In this document: in pieces, positions 7,982 through 16,165 of the stretch
Numbering within the stretch: the stretch's first letter is position 1
How the letters are laid out: each line of letters opens with the position of its first letter
From: Fimenecus sp045594645
Lineage (GTDB): Bacteria; Bacillota; Clostridia; Oscillospirales; Acutalibacteraceae
DNA length: 26,635 nt
Reading direction: 5' to 3'
Assembly: GCA_045594645.1 (NCBI GenBank)
Contig: JAZNYY010000092.1
Location: forward strand, 1-26,635
The notes under the pieces: model-generated
Told to the model about the DNA's origin: nothing
Seen by the model: only the letters and a program-made list of their open reading frames with translations
The model's database searches: none
Program-made: the position numbers and the translations under genes

Positions 7982-9979
7982 CTACTGATTATCTTTTACT
8001 GTATCAATCGCCTTTTTTAAACGCGAAAGTGCGTTTTCAAAGGTTTCACCCTGAAGCTGAGCAGCCGCCATAGTCTGATGACCGCCACCGCCCAATTCCT
8101 CCATAACAAGCTGAACATTGAGCTCACCATATGAACGGGCTGAAATATTAATTGTGTCGCCTGTTTTAAATGCTACAAACGAAGCTCTTACATCGTCGAT
8201 ATTAAGAAGCTCGTCTGCCGCCTGACTTGCGACAATTCTCACATCGTCGCTTTCAAAATCAACAACACCCACCGCGCAGTTTTCATACATTGCGGCATTT
8301 TTCATAACCTCACTTTTATCCTTTTGAGTTTTCATACTGTTTGAGAAAAGCTGTTTAACCTTAACGGTATCTGCACCGAGAGAACGAAGATAAGCCGCCG
8401 CCTCAAAGGTACGAACACCCGTTTTCATAACAAAATTCTTAGTGTCAAGCGTAACACCTGACATAAGTGCCTCAGCACATACCTGCGGTACTTTAACTTC
8501 AGCATCAATATACTCAATAAGCTCGGTCACCATTTCAGAGGCTGACGAAGCGTTGGGCTCGTGATAGAAAATAACTGCTTTATTGATATGGTCAACGGTT
8601 TTTCTGTGGTGGTCAATTACCACAACAGTATTTACCAAATCGAAAAGCTCGGGATATTCCAAAAAGCTCTTTCGATGAGTATCCACAACCACTAAAAGTG
8701 TACGCTTATCAATATATTCGTCGGCATCTTCGGGCTCAATAAGAAGATTATCCATACCGTTTGCAATAAGGTGCTTTGCCAAAGGCATTGCAAGGGTTGT
8801 TTTTGAGGACATTACAATTTTTGCGTCCTTGCCCAAGGCGTTACTTATAATTGCCACGCCTACTGCCGAGCCAAGAGCATCTAAGTCAGCAAAACGATGA
8901 CCCATTATAAGCACATTACTGCTTGATTTTATGATTTCGCCGATAGCGGAGGCTACCATTCGGGTTCTTACCTTTGTACGCTTTTCAACGCCCTTTGAAA
9001 CTCCGCCGAAGAATTCAAAGTCATTTTTATCGGTTTTAATCGCAATCTGGTCACCGCCCCTGCCCATTGCCATATCAAGAGCATTGCGTGACGCTGTTTC
9101 ACATTCGGGCAAGGTTTTACCCGTGCCCGCACCAATTGAAAGAGTTATGCCCACAGTTTTATCGTTATATGTATATGAACGAACTGCGGCAAGAAGCGAA
9201 AACTTGTCCTCTCTCATTTTCATAAAACTTTCTTTTTCGCACAAAGCAATAAAACGGTTATTGCCAAGCTTTCGTGAAATACAGTTATATTTTGCAAAGT
9301 AGTTTTCAACAATTGTTTCAACACCGCCGAGAATTCCAGCCTGCTGACTTTCGCGGAAGTCACGAAGTGAATCCTCAACACCGTCAAGACTTATAATCAT
9401 AACCACGGGGCGTGATTTATCGTAAGCCGTTCTGTAGTTTTTAAGCTCGGTATCCTCAACGAAATAAAGAGAATAAACTGTTTCTTTTTTATATTCTGTA
9501 GTGCCTGAAAATACGGTATATTTTTTATTGCCGTATTCACACTCGATAAACATATTTTCACGAATTATATCAATACCCTGCCCTGATGTGAACTGCTTTA
9601 CATCAACACTCTCTGCGGGCTTTTCATTCAAGAAAACGCGCTTAAAGATACTGTTATACCATATTATTTTATCAGTATTATCAAAAAGCACCACGGGCAT
9701 TGGGAAGTTACGAAGCTCGCCTTTTCCCTCTGCCGAAAATTTCTTTTCCAGAGCCGAAACAATACCCTGAAGCTTACGGTAATCTATATCTTTTATGATA
9801 AGCCCCGTAATACAGAGCACAGCAATAATTACCACAGCCGCAATTGCGATGTAGTAATTATAGTAAATCAAGGCACAGGTAAGCAAAGCACTTACAACAA
9901 TGAAAAGAAAGGTAATCGGATATACCTTAAAAAGTGCTTTAATTCTGTTTTCTTTTTTTGAATTACCGGGCTTTTTCAT
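7982..9979 (-). CDS. gdpP: Cyclic-di-AMP phosphodiesterase GdpP (YybT family)
   Basis: A membrane phosphodiesterase that hydrolyses c-di-AMP to pApA and so affects cell-wall homeostasis, potassium balance and beta-lactam tolerance. The 665 residues show two N-terminal membrane helices (about 19-38 and 43-62), a PAS-like region (about 90-175), a degenerate GGDEF-like domain (about 190-315), then a DHH/DHHA1 phosphoesterase. Metal-site residues are visible: H361, D365 and D367 in GHRFADLD, D433 in VVDTH, DHH at 456-458, D512, and GGGGH (630-634) in DHHA1. The ATG is preceded by AAGGTG, which overlaps the rnj stop codon 9 bases upstream. It heads the conserved gdpP-rplI-dnaB trio. Confidence 0.95.
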   Translation of the reverse strand: MKKPGNSKKENRIKALFKVYPITFLFIVVSALLTCALIYYNYYIAIAAVVIIAVLCITGLIIKDIDYRKLQGIVSALEKKFSAEGKGELRNFPMPVVLFDNTDKIIWYNSIFKRVFLNEKPAESVDVKQFTSGQGIDIIRENMFIECEYGNKKYTVFSGTTEYKKETVYSLYFVEDTELKNYRTAYDKSRPVVMIISLDGVEDSLRDFRESQQAGILGGVETIVENYFAKYNCISRKLGNNRFIALCEKESFMKMREDKFSLLAAVRSYTYNDKTVGITLSIGAGTGKTLPECETASRNALDMAMGRGGDQIAIKTDKNDFEFFGGVSKGVEKRTKVRTRMVASAIGEIIKSSSNVLIMGHRFADLDALGSAVGVAIISNALGKDAKIVMSSKTTLAMPLAKHLIANGMDNLLIEPEDADEYIDKRTLLVVVDTHRKSFLEYPELFDLVNTVVVIDHHRKTVDHINKAVIFYHEPNASSASEMVTELIEYIDAEVKVPQVCAEALMSGVTLDTKNFVMKTGVRTFEAAAYLRSLGADTVKVKQLFSNSMKTQKDKSEVMKNAAMYENCAVGVVDFESDDVRIVASQAADELLNIDDVRASFVAFKTGDTINISARSYGELNVQLVMEELGGGGHQTMAAAQLQGETFENALSRLKKAIDTVKDNQ

Positions 9980-9988
9980 AAAATCACC

Positions 9989-11845
9989 TTATACCGCAGT
10001 TATGATGGGAAGCACCATAGGACTGCGCTTTGTTCTTTCATAAAGAAGATGAGAAATATCGTCTCTTATCCTGTTTCTGATTGTACCCCAATCAATTCTG
10101 CCCTCATAAACACACTCATCAATTGCAATCTGTGCCACAAGCTTTGCTTCAGCAATAAGCTGTTCAGAATCACGAACATATACAAATCCGCGGGACACAA
10201 TATCGGGACCCGAAATTAACATTCCCGTTTCTTTTTCGATTACTGCACTGATGATTATAAGACCGTCTTCTGCAAGGCGCTTACGCTCACGGATAACCGC
10301 ATTACCAACATCACCGACGCCATAGCCGTCAACAAACACTTTACCTGCAGGAACATTATCAAGCACGGTCATTTTGCGTTTTGTGAGTTCAACCTGACGA
10401 CCGTTATCTGCAATAAATATATTACCTGGCGCAATACCCATACTCTCGGCAAGCTGTGCGTGCTTGCGAAGATGCTTTTGCTCGCCGTGAACGGGAATAA
10501 AGAATTTAGGCTTGGCAAGGCTGAACATTAATTTGAGTTCTTCTTGGCAGGCGTGACCTGACACATGAACATCATACATTTTTTCATAAACTACTTCTGC
10601 CCCACGCTTTAAAAGCTCATCGACAACCTTGCCGACAGTTTTTTCGTTACCGGGAATTGGAGTTGCAGAAATGATTACATAGTCACCGCTACCGATTTCA
10701 ACTCTGCGGTGCTCTGAAAATGCCATTCTGTAAAGAGCTGACATAGGCTCGCCCTGACTGCCCGTTGTGATTATTACAAGCTTATCGTCGGGGTAACGCG
10801 ATACCATATCAATGCTTACTAAAATGCCCTCAGGCACATTGAGATAGCCGAGTCTTGAAGCGGTTTCAACAACATTTTCAAGGCTTCTGCCCGAAAGTGC
10901 AACTTTTCTGCCAACAGATTTTGCAACATCAATAATCTGCTGGACACGGTGAATATTTGATGCAAAGGTTGCAACGATAAGTCGCTTGCCGTCTGCTTTT
11001 TGGAATAATCTTTCAAAGGATTCACCGACTGTTCTTTCACTTGCGGTAAATCCGGGACGCTGTGCATTAGTGGAGTCTGAAAGCATACATAATACGCCTT
11101 TTTCACCAAGCTTTGCAATGCGTGCTAAATCTATAACATCACCATCGATGGGAGTTGTGTCAATCTTAAAGTCACCTGTCTGCAGAATAAGACCTGCGGG
11201 CGAGCTTATTGCAAGTGCCAAGGCATCGGGAATTGAATGGTTAACATGAATTGCCTCAACCTCAAAGCAACCAAGCTTCACTTTATCTTTGGGCTTGATT
11301 ACATTGAGCTTTGCGATATCGAGAATTTTGTGCTCTGCGAGTTTATTCTCGATAAGACCGATTGTAAGCTTTGTGCCGTACACGGGAATATTTACTCTTT
11401 TGAGAAGATATGCAAGGCCGCCGATATGGTCCTCATGACCGTGAGTAATAAATATACCTTTGATTTTATCGGCATTCTCTTCAACATAAGTGAAATCAGG
11501 AATAACAAGGTCAACGCCGAGCATATCGGGTTCGGGGAATGCAAGACCGCAATCCACCAAAATCATATCTTCGCCGCACTCATAGAGTGTCATATTCTTG
11601 CCGACTTCATTAAGTCCGCCCAAAAACGCGATTTTAATGCCGATTTCTGCCTTTTTAGGTGCTTTATTCTTCTTATTCTGCTGGGGTTTGGGCTTATTTG
11701 ATTTGTTTGTATTCTTTACTGTCTGCTTTTTGCTGACAGAATTCTTTTTTGGCTTATTCTGTTTATTTTTGCTTGTCTGTTTAGGTTTTGAACTACGCTT
11801 TACTTCATTATTCTGGACTGTTTTTTCGTTTTTCTGTTTAGCCAT
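9989..11845 (-). CDS. rnj: Ribonuclease J
   Basis: A metallo-beta-lactamase/beta-CASP ribonuclease with 5'-to-3' exonuclease and endonuclease activity in mRNA decay and rRNA maturation. In 618 residues the zinc motif THGHEDHIGG spans 134-143, followed by the beta-CASP domain (SGRSLENV region) and a late VHGEQKH motif, then the C-terminal domain. Residues 1 to about 66 form a lysine-, asparagine- and glutamine-rich low-complexity extension absent from the compact Bacillus-type enzyme (about 555 residues). The ATG follows a textbook GGAGG. It is the first gene of the seven-gene operon, with a strong promoter and a roughly 120-base leader containing a small hairpin. Confidence 0.95.
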   Translation of the reverse strand: MAKQKNEKTVQNNEVKRSSKPKQTSKNKQNKPKKNSVSKKQTVKNTNKSNKPKPQQNKKNKAPKKAEIGIKIAFLGGLNEVGKNMTLYECGEDMILVDCGLAFPEPDMLGVDLVIPDFTYVEENADKIKGIFITHGHEDHIGGLAYLLKRVNIPVYGTKLTIGLIENKLAEHKILDIAKLNVIKPKDKVKLGCFEVEAIHVNHSIPDALALAISSPAGLILQTGDFKIDTTPIDGDVIDLARIAKLGEKGVLCMLSDSTNAQRPGFTASERTVGESFERLFQKADGKRLIVATFASNIHRVQQIIDVAKSVGRKVALSGRSLENVVETASRLGYLNVPEGILVSIDMVSRYPDDKLVIITTGSQGEPMSALYRMAFSEHRRVEIGSGDYVIISATPIPGNEKTVGKVVDELLKRGAEVVYEKMYDVHVSGHACQEELKLMFSLAKPKFFIPVHGEQKHLRKHAQLAESMGIAPGNIFIADNGRQVELTKRKMTVLDNVPAGKVFVDGYGVGDVGNAVIRERKRLAEDGLIIISAVIEKETGMLISGPDIVSRGFVYVRDSEQLIAEAKLVAQIAIDECVYEGRIDWGTIRNRIRDDISHLLYERTKRSPMVLPIITAV

Positions 11846-11885
11846 ATTTCCTCCTTTATTATTTTGAAACTAAAAATATATGTAC

Positions 11886-11908
11886 CCGACTTTCAAGGCT
11901 TTAGTCGG
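11886..11908 (-). other. Small hairpin in the rnj leader
   Basis: A six-base-pair stem (11886-11891 with 11903-11908) with an 11-base loop lies in the 5' untranslated region of the operon, 41 bases upstream of the rnj start. No T-run follows. Function unknown; autoregulation by RNase J cleavage is only a possibility. Confidence 0.3.
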
Positions 11909-11974
11909 TAAAAAATCAATGATATAAAATTATATGCACAAAAACCCATAATAACTCAATATATTGGTCATTAT

Positions 11975-12003
11975 ATAATACTATTTTTTATTATAAATGT
12001 CAA
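11975..12003 (-). promoter_or_regulatory. Strong sigma-A promoter of the rnj-to-ftsH operon
   Basis: Minus strand: a perfect TTGACA (12003-11998), a 17-base spacer and TATTAT (11980-11975). The predicted start near 11968 leaves about 120 bases of leader before rnj. Confidence 0.85.
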
Positions 12004-12059
12004 GGCGGATAAAATGCGTTGAACTTATATGTAACAAATAAAAAATATTATAAATTCTA

Positions 12060-12088
12060 TTGAGAAAATCGGAAAGCCGTGATAAAAT
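12060..12088 (+). promoter_or_regulatory. Sigma-A promoter of rnhA
   Basis: TTGAGA (12060-12065), 17-base spacer, TAAAAT (12083-12088). It lies 41 bases before the rnhA start and is divergent from the rnj promoter. Confidence 0.75.
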
Positions 12089-12128
12089 TATTTTAGTAAT
12101 TTTTTAAAGTTTTTATTCAGAGGTTTTT

Positions 12129-12575
12129 ATGGAAAAGCTAACTTTTGTAGAAATTTTTACAGACGGTGCTTGCTCGGGGAACCCCGGTCCGGGTGGTTGG
12201 GGAACAATACTTCGCTGTAACGGTACAGAAAAAGAGCTTTCGGGCGGTGAAGCGGAAACCACCAACAACAGAATGGAATTGTTGGCGGTGATAAACGGGC
12301 TTGAGGCGCTTAAAAGAAAATGCAAGGTTAAAATTTATTCTGACTCTTCTTATGTTGTGAATGGTATCACAAAGGGTTGGGCTGAGAGTTGGCGCAAAAA
12401 CGGTTGGCGAAAAGCTGACAAAAAGCCCGCACTTAATCCTGATTTATGGGATAGACTTCTTAATCTTCTCGCTGAACACGAATATGAATTTGAATGGGTC
12501 AAAGGTCACGCGGGACACCCCGAAAACGAGCGTTGTGACGCATTAGCGGTTGCATTCTCACAAAAATTCAAATAA
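12129..12575 (+). CDS. rnhA: Ribonuclease HI
   Basis: Cleaves RNA in RNA-DNA hybrids (primers, R-loops) in the cytoplasm. At 148 residues it matches the E. coli-type enzyme in size. The four carboxylates are visible: D12 in TDGACSGNPG, E50 in NNRMELL, D72 in YSDSSYV, and D137 in NERCDALA. The HAGHPENE loop (127-134) includes the active-site histidine. The basic handle region around 88-99 (WRKNGWRKADKK) is present. The ATG follows AGAGG. It is a single-gene unit with its own promoter and terminator. Confidence 0.96.
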   Translation: MEKLTFVEIFTDGACSGNPGPGGWGTILRCNGTEKELSGGEAETTNNRMELLAVINGLEALKRKCKVKIYSDSSYVVNGITKGWAESWRKNGWRKADKKPALNPDLWDRLLNLLAEHEYEFEWVKGHAGHPENERCDALAVAFSQKFK

Positions 12576-12585
12576 AGCAAAATTT

Positions 12586-12627
12586 AATCAACCAAAATTT
12601 TTCATTTTTGGTTGATTATTTCTTTTT
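12586..12627 (+). terminator. Terminator of rnhA
   Basis: A 12-bp perfect stem (12586-12597 with 12606-12617) with an 8-base loop is followed by a T-rich tail. The 3' arm overlaps the -35 of the next promoter. Confidence 0.85.
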
Positions 12628-12640
12628 ATTATGGTATAGT
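12612..12640 (+). promoter_or_regulatory. Candidate promoter of the GPH symporter gene
   Basis: TTGATT (12612-12617), 17-base spacer, TATAGT (12635-12640). The -35 coincides with the last six bases of the rnhA terminator stem. The leader is about 47 bases. Confidence 0.6.
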
Positions 12641-12693
12641 TAATATGTATATTTATGTAATATACGGATTTTACAAAAAGGCGTGATTGAAAA

Positions 12694-14322
12694 GTGGAAA
12701 ACACAAACACAACCACTGTTACCGAAGAGGTTGAAGTTCAACAAGCTTCTTCTAACGACAGAAGATATCTTCGTCCAAAAGAAATTGCGGGCTATCTTCT
12801 TACATCTTTCGGTCAGAAAAACTTAAGCCAGTATGTTAACGCATTCCGTCAGTTCTTTGCTATCAGCTTTCTTGGAATGTCAGGTAGTACATACGGTATT
12901 ATTATGTTCATCGAGTCAATTTATGACGCAGTTGACGACTCAATTTCAGGTCTTATTATTGACAGAACAAGAACCCGTTGGGGAAGACTTCGTCCTTGGC
13001 TTATCATTCCCACACCCTTCTGGGCAATAGCAATGATAATGCTCTTCACTACACCGTCATTCCTTGTACACGAGTGGCAGAAAATCATTTGGACTATTGT
13101 GGCTATCTTCGTCTATAACCTTGGTATGTCATACTTTGGTGCTTGGACAATTATGCTTTACAATATTACACCGAACAACAACGAGCGTGACAATCTTATT
13201 GCCACATCAAAGTTCACTGAGCTTTTCGGTGTATTCCTCCCCTCAATTGCTTCAATGTGCGTTGGTTTCTTGCCCGGTCTTACAAAGAATGCAATCGGTA
13301 TGCAGGATGTTTACACAGGCTTTGCGGTTGCCATCGGTCTTATTGCGGCATTCACAGCATTCTTTGGCTTCTATGCAATGAGAGAAAGAGTTCCGCTTGC
13401 TTCCCGTGAGCAGATGAAAGAAGTTGGCGTTATTGATTCTTTCAAGAATGTTTTCAAGAACAGACCTATGTTTATTCTTGTTCTTTCAGGCTTCTTCAAC
13501 GGCTTTAAATCAGTTGGTGCATCAAGTGAAAGCTTCTATTGGATGCACAACTCAAAGAATGTTGGTCACGGCTCAATTGCAGGCCTTTTCACAGGTATTC
13601 CCAACTATATTATGGTTCCTCTCGCTCCCAAGCTTATTCGCAAGTTCGGTGCTAAAAAGGTTGCAGTTGCATCAGGTATCTTTGCAGGTATCGCCTATGC
13701 AGGCACATTCCTTATAGGTCTTATCGGTATGGACAGAGCGTCAGAAAGACGAGGCTTCCTTGTTGACTGGGACGGCGGTAATACAATCGTAAACCTCGCA
13801 ATTCTCACTCTTTGCCTTACTGTCTGCGGTCTTCCTAACCAGCTCATGAATGTTGCGGGTGCTGTTCTTCAGGGCGATGTTTATGACTACAGCGAATGGA
13901 AAACAGGTATGAGAAACGAAGCTCTTGTTCAGACTGTTCAGAACTACTTCGGTAAGGCTGCTAACTCAATTACACAGCTTCTTTCAGGTGTTGTTATTTC
14001 AGCAGTTGGTTATGTTGCTCATAAAGACGAATTCGGCAATATTGTTCCCGAATCAAACGAAAAAACACTTCTCGGTTTCTGGGCAATCTTCTGCTTAATG
14101 CCCGCGATTGCTCGTTTCCTTTACGGCGTAACGCTTATGTTCTTCAATGTTGATGGCGAATTCAAAAAGCAGATGCAGGCTGAGCTTGCAATTAAGCGTC
14201 AGGAAAGACTTCAGGCTCTTAACCTTAATGGTGAGGGTGAAACAGTTGAAATTGAAAACGAAACAGTTGCTGATGTAAATGTTGAAGCTGTTGAGGCTGA
14301 TACAGAAACAAACAACGAATAA
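12694..14322 (+). CDS. GPH-family (MelB-like) sugar:cation symporter
   Basis: A major-facilitator permease of the glycoside-pentoside-hexuronide:cation family (MFS_2). The 542 residues contain about 12 hydrophobic segments and the family signature near the first loop, an acidic YDAVDD followed by D90-RTRTRWGRLRP (77-101), where cation-binding aspartates and the WGR-RP motif lie. Start is GTG with AAGG about 11 bases upstream. Hydrophilic tails flank the core: a Thr/Glu-rich N-terminus of about 25 residues and an acidic tail of about 40. Substrate cannot be told from sequence. The facing gene is a GH29 fucosidase, which makes a fucosylated or other plant- or mucin-derived saccharide plausible but unproven. 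Confidence 0.9.
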   Translation: MENTNTTTVTEEVEVQQASSNDRRYLRPKEIAGYLLTSFGQKNLSQYVNAFRQFFAISFLGMSGSTYGIIMFIESIYDAVDDSISGLIIDRTRTRWGRLRPWLIIPTPFWAIAMIMLFTTPSFLVHEWQKIIWTIVAIFVYNLGMSYFGAWTIMLYNITPNNNERDNLIATSKFTELFGVFLPSIASMCVGFLPGLTKNAIGMQDVYTGFAVAIGLIAAFTAFFGFYAMRERVPLASREQMKEVGVIDSFKNVFKNRPMFILVLSGFFNGFKSVGASSESFYWMHNSKNVGHGSIAGLFTGIPNYIMVPLAPKLIRKFGAKKVAVASGIFAGIAYAGTFLIGLIGMDRASERRGFLVDWDGGNTIVNLAILTLCLTVCGLPNQLMNVAGAVLQGDVYDYSEWKTGMRNEALVQTVQNYFGKAANSITQLLSGVVISAVGYVAHKDEFGNIVPESNEKTLLGFWAIFCLMPAIARFLYGVTLMFFNVDGEFKKQMQAELAIKRQERLQALNLNGEGETVEIENETVADVNVEAVEADTETNNE

Positions 14323-14345
14323 ATCAATCACGAATATATATAATT

Positions 14346-14379
14346 AACCCCAACTCAGTGAGTTGGGGTTTTGTTTTGG
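14346..14379 (+). terminator. Terminator between the symporter and fucosidase genes
   Basis: An 11-bp perfect stem (14346-14356 with 14360-14370) with a 3-base loop, followed by a T-rich stretch on the plus strand. It sits between two convergent genes and could stop transcription from both sides, though the minus-strand tail is poorer in T. Confidence 0.9.
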
Positions 14380-14385
14380 TTTGGT

Positions 14386-15810
14386 TTACTTTTTACAATA
14401 GAGCTCTACTTTGTTTAGAGTTGCTTTTACACGGTAAGAAATGATTACAATTTTAACTGCGTTGAGCTTTTGTTTTTTGAATCGGCAAATTCGCTTTGCA
14501 CCGATTACGGTTGAAGTACAAATTTTTTCATACCCGTTGCCATTATCAGCAAAAACCTCAAAGCTTTCAATCTGCTGACCTGTTGCGATATTCTCTTTAA
14601 GAACGATTTTATCGGCAATTATGGGCGAATTAAAGCGAATTTCGATTTCGGGCTTTTCGTCATCTGCACCGCACTGCCAATAGCCGTTTTCATTAAGAAT
14701 ATTTTTTGCATTATGCTCTTCGTCGAGTTGTGAAGAAGATGATACAGCACAATTACTTGCAAGGTTTTCGGGGAATTCACGGCGCAATTCTTTACCGAAT
14801 TTGCGGAGTGCACGCACATCAGCTTTTGCAAGAAGACCATTTTTATCTGGCGGAATATTGAGAAGCAACGAGGAGTTACCACCCACACTGCCCCAATAAA
14901 TCTGCATAAGCTTTTTAAGGGATTTCACTTTGAAATCCTCGCGTCTGTGATAAAACCAACCCGGTCTGATTGAAACATCAACCTCGGCAGGATACCAAAT
15001 GAAATTGGTTTCGCCCTCAATGAACTCTCTACTACCTAAATCCTGCGTTTTTGCATCTACTTTCTTTGCAAATTCCGCATTATCCTCTTGTTGAGAGTGC
15101 TCGGCGGTGTACTCTTGATTACCAACAAATGCGGGAACTACACTCCATTCGCTTTCTCTTGATTTGCCTGCTTCGTTACCGCACCAACGGACATCGGGAC
15201 CGCAAATATTGATTACTGCATTAGGTTGCAATTCACGGATAAGCGCGAAATATGAATTCCAATCATAGACCTGCTTTTTACCGTTTTTGCCCTCGCCACA
15301 AGCACCGTCAAACCAGAAACAGAATATATCACCGTATTTTGTGGCAAGCTCAGTAAGCTGATTTTTGAAATATGTATTATATTCTTCGCCTGTGCCATAG
15401 GTTTGCTCGTGTCTGTCCCAAGGTGAGAGATAAACACCAAAGCCCAATCCATATTCACGGCAGGCATCAGCTACTTCACGTACAACATCGCCTTTACCAT
15501 TTTTATATGGGCTGTTTTTCATACAATAATCTGTATATTCACTTTGCCAGAGGCAGAAGCCGTCGTGGTGCTTACAAGTGAGAATAATGGCGCGAAGTCC
15601 TGCGTTTTTAATCTCTCTCGCCCATTGACGAGCATCAAGCTTTTTAGGGTTGAACACTTGCGGTGACGCCGTTCCGTCACCCCATTCGCGACCCGTAAAT
15701 GTATTTGTACCGAAATGGCAAAAAGCGTACATTTCTAACTTTTGCCATTCCAACTGACGAGGCGACGGAGTAACCTCCGCCGCCAACTCAAAGCTTTTCT
15801 TACTCAGCAT
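14386..15810 (-). CDS. GH29 alpha-L-fucosidase with C-terminal discoidin-like domain, cytoplasmic
   Basis: Hydrolyses alpha-linked L-fucose from oligosaccharides. The 474-residue protein has GH29 features: HFGTNTFTGREWG (32-44), CKHHDGFCLW (79-88), and the nucleophile aspartate D168 in FWFDGA. Residues about 350-474 look like a beta-sandwich of the F5/8 type C class. No signal peptide is present, so it should act on imported oligosaccharides. The ATG at 15810 lies inside the end of the DUF1667 gene (11-base overlap, ATGCTGAGTAA) and has no clear ribosome site, so it probably relies on reinitiation after the upstream stop. A TTG at 15831 would lengthen the frame but adds nothing family-like. 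It is the last gene of an operon otherwise devoted to a GlpA-like dehydrogenase. Confidence 0.92.
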   Translation of the reverse strand: MLSKKSFELAAEVTPSPRQLEWQKLEMYAFCHFGTNTFTGREWGDGTASPQVFNPKKLDARQWAREIKNAGLRAIILTCKHHDGFCLWQSEYTDYCMKNSPYKNGKGDVVREVADACREYGLGFGVYLSPWDRHEQTYGTGEEYNTYFKNQLTELATKYGDIFCFWFDGACGEGKNGKKQVYDWNSYFALIRELQPNAVINICGPDVRWCGNEAGKSRESEWSVVPAFVGNQEYTAEHSQQEDNAEFAKKVDAKTQDLGSREFIEGETNFIWYPAEVDVSIRPGWFYHRREDFKVKSLKKLMQIYWGSVGGNSSLLLNIPPDKNGLLAKADVRALRKFGKELRREFPENLASNCAVSSSSQLDEEHNAKNILNENGYWQCGADDEKPEIEIRFNSPIIADKIVLKENIATGQQIESFEVFADNGNGYEKICTSTVIGAKRICRFKKQKLNAVKIVIISYRVKATLNKVELYCKK

Positions 15811-16162
15811 AATTTGTCGCAACAATATCAACGCCTGTGCCGAGAATATTCTCGATTACAACATCGCCGATATTAACAGGTGCTTTAATTGAAGCCTCGT
15901 TAATAACCTTCATACATTCCATCATCATTCCCTTTGGAATTGGATTTGAAGTTTTAACGGGTACAACATAAGCACTACCGCCCTCAACCCTAACGGTGGT
16001 TGTGAGCATTCTTGTGGGGTTTGTAACTTCTGTACGGGCATAAGCGTCACCGCGCTTACAGGTATTACCTGTAACTGTGGCAACATTGCCGTCATCATCA
16101 AAAGTAACAGTAATTGGACAGCCTAAAGGACAAGCTACGCATACAAGTTCTCTTTTTTCCAT
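15800..16162 (-). CDS. DUF1667 cysteine-motif protein
   Basis: A 120-residue protein of the DUF1667 family, found with GlpA-like dehydrogenases in anaerobes. The N-terminus carries four cysteines, C8-X2-C11-X3-C15 and C35 (in TCKRGD), a pattern suited to binding an iron-sulfur cluster or metal. By position it may stand in for GlpC as the electron-transfer partner of the two flavoproteins upstream; that is inference. The ATG follows GGAGG at 8 bases, overlapping the stop of the upstream gene (3 bases apart). Its stop codon is overlapped by the fucosidase start. Confidence 0.88.
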   Translation of the reverse strand: MEKRELVCVACPLGCPITVTFDDDGNVATVTGNTCKRGDAYARTEVTNPTRMLTTTVRVEGGSAYVVPVKTSNPIPKGMMMECMKVINEASIKAPVNIGDVVIENILGTGVDIVATNYAE

Positions 16163-16165
16163 AAC

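Noticed and set aside
11237..11701. Plus-strand open frame of 154 codons, and the very hydrophobic frame at 11598-11867, opposite rnj
   Set aside because: Both mirror rnj codons. The phenylalanine/leucine richness is simply the antisense of the lysine/asparagine-rich RNase J tail; there is no ribosome site.
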